From Acidobacteriota bacterium (GTDB lineage Bacteria; Acidobacteriota; Terriglobia; Bryobacterales; Bryobacteraceae), in NCBI GenBank assembly GCA_003223115.1, contig QHXW01000148.1:1-49355 (forward strand): 49,355 bases of DNA, in the 5' to 3' direction. Positions within the stretch are counted from its first letter, which is position 1. Each line of letters starts with the position of its first letter. This document shows positions 36,401-45,069 of the stretch, in pieces. Under the pieces are notes generated by a model, which saw only the letters and a program-made list of their open reading frames with translations, was not told where the DNA came from and searched no databases. Both the position numbers and the translations under genes were made by a program.

Positions 36401-36611
36401 CGGTGACGGGTACCGCAGTCTGGATTTATCGTTGTTCCGTACCTTCTCGCTCAGAGAAGCCGTCCATTTACAATTACGTTTTGAGGCGGCCAACGCCTTG
36501 AACCAGGTGAACTATCAAGGGCCGGTCACCGATCAATCCACTCACCCCGGTCTGTTCGTTGCTACTGCGCCGCCGCGGCTGCTGCAGCTTGGCGCAAAGC
36601 TTTCGTTCTAA
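33411..36611 (+). CDS. Oar-like TonB-dependent outer-membrane receptor
   Basis: This 1066-residue protein has a signal peptide (1-20, ending CLAD). A carboxypeptidase-regulatory-like beta domain follows (about 25-105: LSGTVYDSSGGVMAGVTVMV, GAYQMLGLQSGRYELSAS). A plug domain holds NGARSRSNDFLFDGMPMN and GGQVNIVTRAGSSRLHGSAY, and a large beta-barrel ends in LGAKLSF with the terminal Phe typical of barrels. No clear N-terminal TonB box is visible. This architecture is greatly expanded in Acidobacteria; substrates are usually unknown and may be glycans or peptides. The TonB-like protein at 984 is a possible partner only by inference. Confidence 0.9.
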   Translation: MNRMPRAILFTLLVAALCLADTPTATLSGTVYDSSGGVMAGVTVMVRNIATGVARSTSTNQAGAYQMLGLQSGRYELSASQPQFSPVERSDITLQVGADVRIDVTLSPGPARETLVITQAAPLVQRESGTAATVVNEQAIQDLPTDGRQVQNLALVVPGIDVGWNLSTAANRYGKARENTEGAFSVNGARSRSNDFLFDGMPMNLRQYSVMNFEPSNEVVQEFSVVSAVPAAEYGRTMGGQVNIVTRAGSSRLHGSAYEFFRNDVLNANDTLSKRAGLPRGTVRHHQFGATLSGSLWKQKHFFFVNTELLRNLEGSETRTVNVPTPDERRGLIPYTDAAGDSRVLDLSTRISALSARLTALYPQPNAALPAGNYNAALAIGLNDYQYHVRTDHHFTERDVMTLRTSWNLNDQTYIVDRFGGPYIPGFPLVNPERTTNGTIGYLHSFGPQLVNEARLGVNRYGNILGNGDHRSAAEFGLPNGSSANGIPTIAFAQGGLAGLGGLSWYNRDQNELTVYAADTLSLLRSSHSLKFGAEGSRYHFNTRGAENQRGTLAFDGSRNDLIPKASSNAEANVLADLLLGLPYQASITVGQFGRGYREWAWALFEQDSWRATRRLTLNYGLRYEYNPPWTEVNRKLANFVPGRGIVIPQSPCWHGLYTPDRNNFGPRLGFAYDVTGQSRTVLRGGFAILYETLLQASTVQQVENNPPFSASAVTNAPTPFASDSGPSRTLLDLRSNAQPSRSLAAIPPDLRNPYSAQFSLDLQQELGPNWLIEVGYRGTRGVHLPFDYDINQVPLGTLSQSQREQIAAAVNTASGTDAVLDPLRPFPGFNSIFLFENAATSTYHSLQAKLERRFRSGLNLLASFTWAKSIDDSSDFASGDPSERVLDNRNRRLEKALSSFDVPRRFTAAFNYLLPARVLKPMLGGWQVNGIVAVQSGQPFTPYTSQFDPYRIESFNRLNLFGDPRHNVPAGLAYNPGVFNLPTLGTFGNSGRNIIRGDGYRSLDLSLFRTFSLREAVHLQLRFEAANALNQVNYQGPVTDQSTHPGLFVATAPPRLLQLGAKLSF

Positions 36612-36621
36612 GCGTCGTGAC

Positions 36622-36641
36622 AATGCGTCCCTCTGCGCATT
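36622..36641 (+). terminator. Short hairpin after the TonB-dependent receptor
   Basis: AATGCG (36622-36627) pairs with CGCATT (36636-36641) around an 8-base loop, 11 bases after the receptor stop. The stem is short and no T-tract follows, so this is a weak terminator candidate. Confidence 0.3.
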
Positions 36642-36662
36642 CTCGGATATGCTGGTGAACTG

Positions 36663-37613
36663 GTGAACGCTCCGGGCAAACCTCAAACGAAAGCACCGTC
36701 TCCCCTCGTAGTGCTGTTGGCTTGCGCGGTTCTGTTTGTCGTGACCTCTCTCGTGGCGCGAGCGTACTACCTCGAGCGGCAGAAGCTGTCTCGGGCACAC
36801 TTCGACCGGGGTCAAAAATTGGCGTTTGACTGCAACTATCGTGCGGCGGTCGACGAATATCGCGTTGCGCTTTCCTTTTCGCATGGCGACAGCAACGATC
36901 AAGTAGCCCTGGCTCGAGCACTCATTGAGCTCGGAAGTCTCGACGAGGCAGCGACATACCTCGGAGAGCTTTATCAAAAGGATTCGACGAACGGGATTGT
37001 CAATCTGTTGCTGGCTCGCATCGCGGCTCGGGAGCACCGGTCCAACGATGCAGCTGCGCTCTACTACAGAGCGATTTATGGATTTTGGCCCGAGGCCGGC
37101 GCGAAAAACCGCATTTCCGCGCGCTTCGAGTTGATCGACCTGCTGGCGAAGGCGGGTGACAAAAATCGGGTGCTTGCGGAACTGCTGCAGCTCGTCAGCG
37201 AAGCGCCGGATAATCCGGATGTAGAAAAGCGGGTGGCGAAATCTCTAATGGCATTCGGTTCGCTGAACCGCCCAGCCGCGGTGTTCCGTGAGGCCCTCGA
37301 GCTTGACCCCACGCTGCCCACACTCAGCGCAGGCCAGCGGCAGCAGCGAGCTCGCGATTTGCTGGACAGAACGCTGACGCTCATGGAGAGTTGTACTTTC
37401 GGTTCGGGAAATCCTCAGTCCGGGCAGGCTGAAGAACTTTCGAATGCCGCGAAAAAGCTGCTCTCATCCCAACATCCCGGCATCAGTGAGGGCTTTACGC
37501 CTCAGGCGCTCGCTCTGGCAGAACAGCTCTGGAAGACCAGATCGGCGATTTGCGGCCCGGTACCCGACACACAGAAACCAGTGGCGATTGTGTTGGCCAA
37601 ACTGTCAAGGTAA
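36663..37613 (+). CDS. Membrane-anchored TPR protein
   Basis: This 316-residue protein with a GTG start has one N-terminal membrane helix (SPLVVLLACAVLFVVTSLVA). TPR-like helical pairs follow (HFDRGQKLAFDCNYRAAVDE, DQVALARALIELGSLDEAAT, VNLLLARIAAREHRSNDAAA). The C-terminal third contains a Cys pair (ESCTFGSGN, SAICGP). The periplasmic role is unknown; it is probably a scaffold. Its TAA overlaps the ATG of the ClC gene (TAATG), so the two are translationally coupled. Confidence 0.65.
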   Translation: MNAPGKPQTKAPSPLVVLLACAVLFVVTSLVARAYYLERQKLSRAHFDRGQKLAFDCNYRAAVDEYRVALSFSHGDSNDQVALARALIELGSLDEAATYLGELYQKDSTNGIVNLLLARIAAREHRSNDAAALYYRAIYGFWPEAGAKNRISARFELIDLLAKAGDKNRVLAELLQLVSEAPDNPDVEKRVAKSLMAFGSLNRPAAVFREALELDPTLPTLSAGQRQQRARDLLDRTLTLMESCTFGSGNPQSGQAEELSNAAKKLLSSQHPGISEGFTPQALALAEQLWKTRSAICGPVPDTQKPVAIVLAKLSR

Positions 37614-39346
37614 TGCCCGAACAAACTGGACGGTCACAACTTTTCTCTAAGAGGCGCCTCCGCTTCACCATGAGCGAGACACAGCGCTTCTTGCTCCTAG
37701 CCCTCCTGATCGGTGTGTTCGCCGCTCTGTTGGTCGTCTGTTTTCACATCGTCATCGATTTCATCTCGTGGTCCTCGCTGGGCACGCTCACCGATCGTTT
37801 CCGATTCAAGCGCTTGATTCCTCCCACTCTGGGTGCGCTCGCCGCCCTGGTGCTGGTGCGCCGCTTCTTTCGCGCGGCACAGGGTAGTGGCGTCAATCAG
37901 ACCAAGGCGGCGCTCTACATCTCCGACGGGTACGTGCCCGCAAGCACCGTGGTAGGAAAGTTTGTTGCTTGCTCCGTGGCCATCGGCACCGGCAATTCAC
38001 TCGGGCCGGAAGATCCAGCGCTGCAAATGGGCGCGGGCATCGCGTCGCTGGTGGGCCGGTCATTTCGCCTGCAGCGAGAGAGCATGCGGCTCATTGCGCC
38101 CATGGGAGCCGCTGCCGGGATCGCCGCGGCGTTCAACACTCCCATTGCCGGCGTTCTGTTCGTGATGGAGGAAATCGTCGATGCCTGGAACGCTGGCGTG
38201 GTCAGCTCCATTCTGCTTGCGTCTGTTTCCGCCGTGGTAGTGGCGCGCTGGTTCCTCGGAGATCAGCCGATTTTTCACGTACCTGCATTTGAGTTGATCC
38301 ACCCGTCAGAGCTGTTGGTCTATGCAGCCGTCGGTCTCGTCGGTGGGCTCCTTTCGGTCTTATACGTCAGGTCCATCGAGCTCTTGCGCGAGCGATTGGA
38401 TCGGCTCCCCAAGTGGTCCCGCTACGTTCAGGCGCCGGCCGCCGGCTTTCTCATTGGTTGTTTCGGACTATGGCTGCCGCAGGTGATGGGTGCCGGTTAC
38501 CCTGCGATTGATAGCGCTTTGCATAATCAGTTTCCGTGGCCCATGCTGCTTTCACTGGGTCTGGTGAAGATGGTGGCTACCTGGCTGTGTTTCAGCGCAG
38601 GTGTTCCGGGAGGCATGTTTGCGCCCACGCTTTTTATCGGCGCCATGATCGGCGGAGGGCTCGGCGGAGTCGCGCATCAGTACTGGCCTTTTCCCACGAG
38701 TCCTCCAGATGCATACGCGCTTGTCGGGATCGGTACTTTCTTCGCCGGTATTTTCAGAGCGCCGATGACCTCCATCTTCATGACATTCGAAGTGAGCGGA
38801 AATTATGTTGTCATTCTGCCGGCAATGGTGGCCAATATCGTGTCCTACTTTGTTTCACGCTGGCTCTATCCCACTCCGTTTTTCACCATGCTCGCGAAGC
38901 AGGAAGGCGTGGACCTGCCGTCCGCTGAGGAGCGCCGGTCGATTCCGATCCTTCGTGTAGAAGATGCTCTGCGACCTGGAAATAGCACGGTGCTCCGGTC
39001 GAACACACCGATTGCACGAGCGCTCGAGGAGGTGGAAAAAACTGGGCGGGATCATAGCCTGGTCGAACGTGCCGGCGGTAAATGGTCCTGGATTTCCAGA
39101 AAGGCCTTGTCAGAATTGGTCCGCGACTCGAATGGGAATCAGACGCTGGAGCAGGGAATTGAGTTGCCCCTGCTTCCTTGGGTCTATCCGGACCTTCCGC
39201 TGGACGTCGCGTTGCGGCTGTTGGGTTCCTATCCGCTGCTGCCGGTAACCGACCGCGCGCATCCGGAGCGGTTACTCGGTACGCTGACGCTCGAAGACGT
39301 GCACCACGCGTACGGCATTTCGTGTCCGCCGCAGGCTTCCAGGTAA
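37613..39346 (+). CDS. ClC-family chloride channel/transporter with CBS-like tail
   Basis: This 577-residue protein starts at ATG 37613. The ClC motifs are GSGVNQTKAAL, GTGNSLGPEDPALQMGA (the GREGP equivalent, gating Glu kept but the following Gly replaced by Asp), FVMEEIVDAWN (proton-glutamate region) and GVPGGMFAPTLFIGAMIGGG (GxFxP). The last ~120 residues form a CBS-like regulatory region (ILRVEDALRP, LLGTLTLEDVHHAYG). It moves Cl- (or fluoride/nitrate) across the inner membrane, as channel or H+ antiporter. It sits between a TPR protein and the PhoR-like kinase. Confidence 0.88.
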   Translation: MPEQTGRSQLFSKRRLRFTMSETQRFLLLALLIGVFAALLVVCFHIVIDFISWSSLGTLTDRFRFKRLIPPTLGALAALVLVRRFFRAAQGSGVNQTKAALYISDGYVPASTVVGKFVACSVAIGTGNSLGPEDPALQMGAGIASLVGRSFRLQRESMRLIAPMGAAAGIAAAFNTPIAGVLFVMEEIVDAWNAGVVSSILLASVSAVVVARWFLGDQPIFHVPAFELIHPSELLVYAAVGLVGGLLSVLYVRSIELLRERLDRLPKWSRYVQAPAAGFLIGCFGLWLPQVMGAGYPAIDSALHNQFPWPMLLSLGLVKMVATWLCFSAGVPGGMFAPTLFIGAMIGGGLGGVAHQYWPFPTSPPDAYALVGIGTFFAGIFRAPMTSIFMTFEVSGNYVVILPAMVANIVSYFVSRWLYPTPFFTMLAKQEGVDLPSAEERRSIPILRVEDALRPGNSTVLRSNTPIARALEEVEKTGRDHSLVERAGGKWSWISRKALSELVRDSNGNQTLEQGIELPLLPWVYPDLPLDVALRLLGSYPLLPVTDRAHPERLLGTLTLEDVHHAYGISCPPQASR

Positions 39347-39368
39347 ACTGAATTCTAGATCCAGTCAC

Positions 39369-41123
39369 GTGACTCTGCGCAGCCCGATTTTCCGAAAACT
39401 CCTCTTCAGCGCGTTTCTGCTGATTGCTGCGACGCTTCTTGCCCTGGATTTTTATTTGACCCGCTACACCGCTGCCCGCCAAACCGAGCAGGTGCAGCGA
39501 CGATTGACATCCGAAGGACTGGTGCTCCTACCCGAAGTGAGCGATGTGCCACCGAGCCAGCTCGAGGACTGGACCAGGCAAGCGGCCGCCCGCGCTCGCG
39601 CACGGATCACCGTGGTAGACCCGAGCGGAGTTGTGCTGGCCGATTCCGAGCATGACCCCGAAACCGTGGAGAACCAGGCCGTGCGCCCGGAGATCCGCGA
39701 AGCATATCAGGGCCGCGTCGGCGCTTCGGTGCGGCACAGCGACACGCTTGATCGCGATTTATGTTATGTAGCGCTGCCGGTTCGCTACAGCACCAAAAGC
39801 GGGTTCGTGCTGCGTTTGGCGCTCCCGCTTGAAGAGTTGGACACAGCAATCGCCGCAGTTCGCTGGCGCATTGTGCGGGCTTCTGTGCTCGCGTTTGTTG
39901 CAGCACTTTTGCTGGTTTATCTTTTTTCGGCGAATTTCACGCGGCGCGTGCGGCGGCTGCAATCCTTCGCTGAAACTTTCGTGCATCAGCGAGGAACCGG
40001 GACACTTCTCCCCGACGCCGACGATGAGTTGGGCGCTCTAGCTCGCTCTCTCAACCAGATGACCGCCGAGACGCAAGATTTGGTCGAGAGGCTCAAGCTG
40101 GAATCGGCGCGCCGCGAAGCCATCCTTTCCAGCATGGTGGAAGGCGTTCTGGCCGTGGATCATGCCGCGCGCATCACTTTCTGCAATGAATCCTTTACGC
40201 GGATTCTCGGCTTGCCGGCCGGTAATCTCGAGCGGAGGCCACTTGTCGAGTTGGTTCGCGACCCGGAGCTGCTGGAAATGCTCCATCAGGTAATCAGCTC
40301 CGGCGCGGCAGTCAAGCGCCGGCTCGAGTTGCCCGCGGCCGACGGCCGTTCGTTCGAGGTGCAGGCAGCGCCTTTAACCGCGTCGTCGGGCCGCGGCGCC
40401 ATAGCAATCCTGCACGATACGACGGAGCTCGAGCGGCTGGAGCGTGTCCGCAAGGATTTCGTCGCCAACGTATCGCACGAATTGCGGACGCCGCTGACTG
40501 CGATCCGTGGCTATACCGAAACTCTGCTCAATGGCGCTCTGGAGGATCCGGAAAACAACCGGAAATTCCTTGGAATTATCGACGCCCAGGCTGCGCGTTT
40601 GAACAACATCGCTTCCGATCTGTTGGTTCTTTCCGAGCTGCAGTCGGATAAACACGCACCGGAAGCCGAGCGCATCTGCGTCCGCGAAGTCATCGAAGCC
40701 GCGCTGCTCACGGTGGAGTCCGAGGCCGGCGTTCGAACCGTTCGTTTGATCTGCGGACCCATCGCCGACGTGAACGTATTCGGTCAGAGAATTCGTCTGG
40801 AGCAAGCTGTCGTAAATCTGCTGACCAATGCCATTAAGTTCAATCGTCGGGATGGTGAGGTACGATTAACCGTCGAGCGGGCCGAAAACGGGGACGTTCG
40901 CATTACCATCGCCGATACTGGAATTGGCATCCCTTCTCAGGACCGTTTGCGGGTGTTCGAGCGTTTCTACAGGGTCGATAAGGCACGGTCTCGAGAGGTG
41001 GGCGGAACAGGTCTCGGTCTTGCAATCGTGAAGCACGTTGTAGAGCGCATGAAGGGCACCGTCAATGTGCAAAGCGAACTCGGCAAAGGATCGGTCTTTA
41101 CCGTTTCCTTCCCGTCGTGCTGA
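39369..41123 (+). CDS. phoR: PhoR-like sensor histidine kinase
   Basis: This 584-residue protein with a GTG start has two membrane helices (residues 8-26 and about 160-178) flanking a periplasmic domain. HAMP (about 180-235), PAS (about 240-350), HisKA with His370 in FVANVSHELRTPLTAIRGYT, and HATPase follow (N box VVNLLTNAIKFN, G1 ITIADTGIGIPS, G2 GGTGLGLAIVKHV). The layout matches PhoR/PnpS phosphate-sensing kinases, and the pst-phoU operon is directly downstream. No PhoB-type regulator gene is found in the window, so the partner is encoded elsewhere. Confidence 0.85.
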   Translation: MTLRSPIFRKLLFSAFLLIAATLLALDFYLTRYTAARQTEQVQRRLTSEGLVLLPEVSDVPPSQLEDWTRQAAARARARITVVDPSGVVLADSEHDPETVENQAVRPEIREAYQGRVGASVRHSDTLDRDLCYVALPVRYSTKSGFVLRLALPLEELDTAIAAVRWRIVRASVLAFVAALLLVYLFSANFTRRVRRLQSFAETFVHQRGTGTLLPDADDELGALARSLNQMTAETQDLVERLKLESARREAILSSMVEGVLAVDHAARITFCNESFTRILGLPAGNLERRPLVELVRDPELLEMLHQVISSGAAVKRRLELPAADGRSFEVQAAPLTASSGRGAIAILHDTTELERLERVRKDFVANVSHELRTPLTAIRGYTETLLNGALEDPENNRKFLGIIDAQAARLNNIASDLLVLSELQSDKHAPEAERICVREVIEAALLTVESEAGVRTVRLICGPIADVNVFGQRIRLEQAVVNLLTNAIKFNRRDGEVRLTVERAENGDVRITIADTGIGIPSQDRLRVFERFYRVDKARSREVGGTGLGLAIVKHVVERMKGTVNVQSELGKGSVFTVSFPSC

Positions 41124-41169
41124 GCTAGTCTCGCCCTAAGAGAGCGTTGCAGCATACTCATACTTCCTG

Positions 41170-41211
41170 TTGTAACCGTTTCGTAACACTTTATTCATCC
41201 GCCGGTAAAAA
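41170..41211 (+). promoter_or_regulatory. Pho-box-like triple repeat and -10 before porin-pst operon
   Basis: Three 7-mers lie at an exact 11-bp period: TTGTAAC (41170-41176), TCGTAAC (41181-41187) and TATTCAT (41192-41198). The 7-4-7 spacing is the layout of PhoB/PhoP boxes. A -10-like TAAAAA lies at 41206-41211, 7 bases after the last repeat, so the box replaces a -35, as in Pho promoters. It stands 57 bases before the porin ATG. Confidence 0.7.
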
Positions 41212-41267
41212 TCAAAGCGCATTGTGGAGCTTAGGGTCGTCAAATCAAAACAACTGAGAGTAAATGA

Positions 41268-42968
41268 ATGCTTAAGAGAATGCGTGGACGCCTGCGACGC
41301 ACTACTTTGCTAGGGTATGTTGCCGGCTTCGTATTACCGGCTTTTGCGGCCGACTTGGCTCCGGCCGCCAGGGGTGGAATCGATCAGTCCACCATGAAGT
41401 CCGCGTCCCAATCCGAAATCCTGGAGCTCAAGTCTCAACTTCTAGAACAGCGGCGCATGATCGAGCAGCTCCGGCTCGAACTGGAAGAACAAAGAAAGTT
41501 GATTGGCCTTGCCACAGCCGGGCCCGCGGACGTACCCACCGGACGCCAAGCCCGCAGTTCCGGCGAAGTGGCGAGCACGGCACCAGTGGTTCCAGCGAGA
41601 ACCTTACCCCTCGCAAAATCCACGCAGGCGACAGTAGCCGCGGCGCAGAAAGGTGATGCAGAGCAGGCGCCGTTGCAGTTGCATATTGGTTCGGCCACCC
41701 TCACACCGGTGGGCTTTATGGATTTCACTGGCGTGTACCGGTCCACAAACCCGGGCACGGGCATCGGCACGAATTTCGGGAGCGTGCCGTATAAGAACAC
41801 GGTGCAGGGCAATCTGGGCGAATTCCGTCTGAGCGCTCAGAACTCACGAGTGGGCTTCCGCGTCGACGCCAAAGTGCGCGGGGCGAATGTGCTCGGTTAT
41901 CTGGAGTCGGATTTTCTGGGCTTTGTGCCGGGCAATGCGGCGGTGACCAGCAACAGCGACAATTTGCGCATGCGGCTGTATTGGGTCGATGTGCGAAAGG
42001 ACAAGATCGAGCTCTTTGGCGGCCAGTCCTGGAGCATGCTGACGCCCAACCGCAAAGGTCTTTCCGCGCTGCCTTCCGATCTTTTTTATACGCAGGATAT
42101 CGATGTGAACTATCAGGCGGGCTTGGTCTGGAGCCGCAATCCGCAGTTCCGATTCATCCTGCATCCTTCAGCCAAAGTCGCCATGGGCGTGTCGCTCGAA
42201 GGCCCGGAACAGTACATCGGCGGCTCGGGCGGAGGCGGCTTGGTGACGCTGCCTTCGGCCCTGTCGACACCTTATGCGACCCAGTTGAACAACGGAAACA
42301 CCGCCCTTTCGGTGCCCGATGTGCATCCGGATGTGATCGCCAAAGTTGCGTTTGACCCAAGCCGTCGGGCGCATTTCGAAGTTGCCGGTTTGTTCCGCAC
42401 CTTCAAGGTCTACAATCCGCTGAATCAAAATCATTTCAGCGCGCACGGCGGCGGCGCTTCGGTAAACTTCGGTTTCGAACTGGCGAAAAACTTCCGCTTC
42501 TTCAGCAATAACTTCTACAGCGATGGCGGCGGCCGTTGGATCTTCGGTCTGGCTCCGGATCTGATTGTGCGGGCCGATGGAAGCCTCTCTCCCATCCACT
42601 CTGGTTCTACTCTTGACGGTTTCGAGCTGCAGCATGGAAACACGCAGTTCTATGCTTATTACGGCGGGGTTTACATCGCCCGAAACACTGCGCTGGACAC
42701 GACCGGCAACAAGCTGGCGCCCGTGGGCTATGGTTTTTCGGGTTCTTCCGGTGCTCAGAATCGCGTGATTCACGAGCCCACATTCGGCATCACGCAGACC
42801 TTCTGGAAAGATCCCAAATACGGCGCGCTGCAGCTCATGCTGCAGTATTCATATGTACTCCGGCACCCGTGGTTTGTGGCCACGGAAGCCCCCAAAGATG
42901 GGCACAGCAACATGGCTTTTGTAAACCTGCGTTATTTGCTGCCTGGGTCGGCGCCCCACATCGAGTAG
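41268..42968 (+). CDS. DcaP-like outer-membrane porin
   Basis: This 566-residue protein has a signal peptide (to about residue 27, VLPAFAAD). A coiled coil follows (about 45-80: EILELKSQLLEQRRMIEQLR), then a short linker and a beta-barrel from about residue 140 (GSATLTPVGFMDFTGVYRS, LGYLESDFLGFVPGNA, LFGGQSWSMLTP). The coiled-coil-plus-barrel layout is that of DcaP-type trimeric porins. GAGAG 7 bases upstream marks the start. It directly follows the Pho-box-like element and precedes pstS, so it probably admits phosphate or phospho-esters, in the role OprP/PhoE play in other bacteria. Confidence 0.8.
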   Translation: MLKRMRGRLRRTTLLGYVAGFVLPAFAADLAPAARGGIDQSTMKSASQSEILELKSQLLEQRRMIEQLRLELEEQRKLIGLATAGPADVPTGRQARSSGEVASTAPVVPARTLPLAKSTQATVAAAQKGDAEQAPLQLHIGSATLTPVGFMDFTGVYRSTNPGTGIGTNFGSVPYKNTVQGNLGEFRLSAQNSRVGFRVDAKVRGANVLGYLESDFLGFVPGNAAVTSNSDNLRMRLYWVDVRKDKIELFGGQSWSMLTPNRKGLSALPSDLFYTQDIDVNYQAGLVWSRNPQFRFILHPSAKVAMGVSLEGPEQYIGGSGGGGLVTLPSALSTPYATQLNNGNTALSVPDVHPDVIAKVAFDPSRRAHFEVAGLFRTFKVYNPLNQNHFSAHGGGASVNFGFELAKNFRFFSNNFYSDGGGRWIFGLAPDLIVRADGSLSPIHSGSTLDGFELQHGNTQFYAYYGGVYIARNTALDTTGNKLAPVGYGFSGSSGAQNRVIHEPTFGITQTFWKDPKYGALQLMLQYSYVLRHPWFVATEAPKDGHSNMAFVNLRYLLPGSAPHIE

Positions 42969-43043
42969 AACATGGGTTCACAACGGAACACATTCGTAAC
43001 CGAATTCAAGTTCTTATTTGCAGACAATGGAGACGTGAGCATA

Positions 43044-44084
43044 ATGAAACAAACGTGCGTGGCTGGCGCAGTTGCTTTCGCCCTGATTATGGCCGGCTGC
43101 AATTCGGCTTCGAATTCCGCCAACGCCAAGCTTGAAAACAAGATTCGGATCAATGGCGCCGGGGCAACGTTTCCGAACCCCATCTATGCCAAGTGGTTTG
43201 ACGAATACCACAAGCTCCATCCGCACGTCGAGATCAATTACCAATCGCAGGGATCCGGAGCCGGCATCAGGCAGCTTCTCGCCGGAACGGTTGATTTCGG
43301 CGCTTCCGATATGCCGATGACAGACCAGCAGCTCAGCCAGGCTAAGTTTGCGGTTCTGCATTTTCCCACCGTCCTTGGAGCAGTGGTGGCGACTTATAAC
43401 ATCCCGGGCGTCACGCAGGAGCTGAACTTCACTTCTGGGGCGCTGGCTGGAATCATGCTGGGAAAAATCAAGAAGTGGAACGACAAAGAGCTGACCCGGT
43501 CCAACCCTGGAGTGACCATGCCGGCAAACGATATCGTCGTTGTGCACCGTTCTGAAGGCAGCGGAACAACCTTCGTGTGGACCGATTATCTTTCGAAGGT
43601 CAGCCCCGAGTGGAAGAGCAAAGTAGGAACCGGAGCCTCGGTGAGCTGGCCCGCCGGTTTGGGCGCCAAAGGCAACGAGGGGGTCTCGGGCTTAGTCAAG
43701 CAGACGCCATACTCCATCGGCTATGTCGAATTGGTGTACGCTATTCAGAACCAGATGCCGTTCGGGAAAGTGCGCAACGCGTCCGGCGCCTTCGTCAAAG
43801 CGGACTTGACCAGCGTGACCGCCGCGGCTGCCTCCGCGAAAGTGCCGGAGGACTTCCGCGTTTCGATCACCAATCCTCCCGGGAAAGAGGCATATCCCAT
43901 CGCCAGTTTCACGTGGCTGCTGATTCCCGAAAAGATCCCCGATGCGGACAAGGAAAATACGCTCAAGGATTTCCTCAAGTGGATGCTCGTGGACGGTCAG
44001 AAAATGACGCAGGCGCTTTCGTACGCTCCATTGCCATCGGAAATGGTCGCGAAAGAAACTGCCGCGATCCCGAAAATTCAATAG
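43044..44084 (+). CDS. pstS: Phosphate ABC transporter substrate-binding lipoprotein PstS
   Basis: This protein has 346 residues from ATG 43044, chosen because the lipoprotein signal begins there (MKQTCVAGAVAFALIMAGCN, lipobox Cys); the frame is open to ATG 42972. Phosphate-binding loops are GAGATFPNPIYAKWF, QGSGAGIRQLLAG, VDFGASDMPMT and HRSEGSGTTFVWTDYLSK. It binds periplasmic phosphate and delivers it to PstCA. It ends one base before the pstC GTG. Confidence 0.95.
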   Translation: MKQTCVAGAVAFALIMAGCNSASNSANAKLENKIRINGAGATFPNPIYAKWFDEYHKLHPHVEINYQSQGSGAGIRQLLAGTVDFGASDMPMTDQQLSQAKFAVLHFPTVLGAVVATYNIPGVTQELNFTSGALAGIMLGKIKKWNDKELTRSNPGVTMPANDIVVVHRSEGSGTTFVWTDYLSKVSPEWKSKVGTGASVSWPAGLGAKGNEGVSGLVKQTPYSIGYVELVYAIQNQMPFGKVRNASGAFVKADLTSVTAAAASAKVPEDFRVSITNPPGKEAYPIASFTWLLIPEKIPDADKENTLKDFLKWMLVDGQKMTQALSYAPLPSEMVAKETAAIPKIQ

Positions 44085-44085
44085 C

Positions 44086-45069
44086 GTGCCGGTGGAAACT
44101 GCGGTCCCGGCGCCGGAGCAACCGGGTAGCGCTTCAAGGTCCTTTCTGAACCGGCTGCGCAGCGGCGATGAAGTTGCCCACTTTACGACGCTGATGTTTG
44201 CAACAGCCGTGATTTTGATCGTCGTTCTGCTCGTAGTGGAACTCTATCGAAATTCCGCCGAGTCTCAAAGTAAGTTTGGGTGGGCATTTCTGTCTAGCAG
44301 TAAGTGGGATCCCGTCGCCGGCGCATTCGGAGCATTACCATTCATCTATGGCACGGTCTTCACGTCGGCGGTGGCGCTTCTGATTTCAGTGCCGCTGGGT
44401 TTGGGCGCGGCGATATTCCTGTCAGAACTGGCGCCTCCCCGTGTGTCCGACGCTCTGATATTCGTCATTGAGCTGCTCGCGGCAGTCCCGAGTGTGATTT
44501 ACGGGCTTCTGGGAATATTTGTGCTGGTTCCACTTCTTCGCGATCCGATTGAGCCTTTCCTGGCCCGTACGTTTGGATTTCTACCTCTATTCCAGGGTCC
44601 GGCTTATGGTGTGGGCTTTTTGGCGGCCGGTTTGATTCTAGCAATCATGGTGGTGCCGTTCATCATTTCGCTTTCCCGTGAATCATTGTTGGCCGTTCCG
44701 CGCGAGCAACGCGAGGCAGCCTTGGCGTTGGGCGCAACACGCTGGGAAGCCACATGGCAGGTCGTGGTTCCGTACGCGCGATTAGGCGTCATCGGCTCGG
44801 TTTTTCTCGCCCTTGCGCGCGCCTTGGGAGAAACCATGGCTGTGACCATGGTCATCGGCAACGCACCCCAGATCAGTTTCTCCTTGTTCGCTTCCGGTTA
44901 CTCGATTGCTGCCATCGTCGCCAGCGAGTTTACGGAGGCCACCACGAATCTCCACAGCAGCGCTCTCATTGAACTCGGGTTGGTGTTGTTTTTCTTGACC
45001 ATCATCATCAATGGCCTCGCCCGTCTGCTGGTCCTGAGCACTCAACGCCGGGGGACGACGAATCCATGA
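44086..45069 (+). CDS. pstC: Phosphate ABC transporter permease PstC
   Basis: This 327-residue permease with a GTG start has an N-terminal helix, then the BPD transmembrane domain with IFLSELAPPRVSDALIFVIE, AVPSVIYGLLGIFVLVPLL and the ATPase-docking EAA-like loop (EQREAALALGATRWEATWQV). The PstC signature ARALGETMAVTMVIGNAPQ is present. Its TGA overlaps the pstA ATG. Confidence 0.95.
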   Translation: MPVETAVPAPEQPGSASRSFLNRLRSGDEVAHFTTLMFATAVILIVVLLVVELYRNSAESQSKFGWAFLSSSKWDPVAGAFGALPFIYGTVFTSAVALLISVPLGLGAAIFLSELAPPRVSDALIFVIELLAAVPSVIYGLLGIFVLVPLLRDPIEPFLARTFGFLPLFQGPAYGVGFLAAGLILAIMVVPFIISLSRESLLAVPREQREAALALGATRWEATWQVVVPYARLGVIGSVFLALARALGETMAVTMVIGNAPQISFSLFASGYSIAAIVASEFTEATTNLHSSALIELGLVLFFLTIIINGLARLLVLSTQRRGTTNP

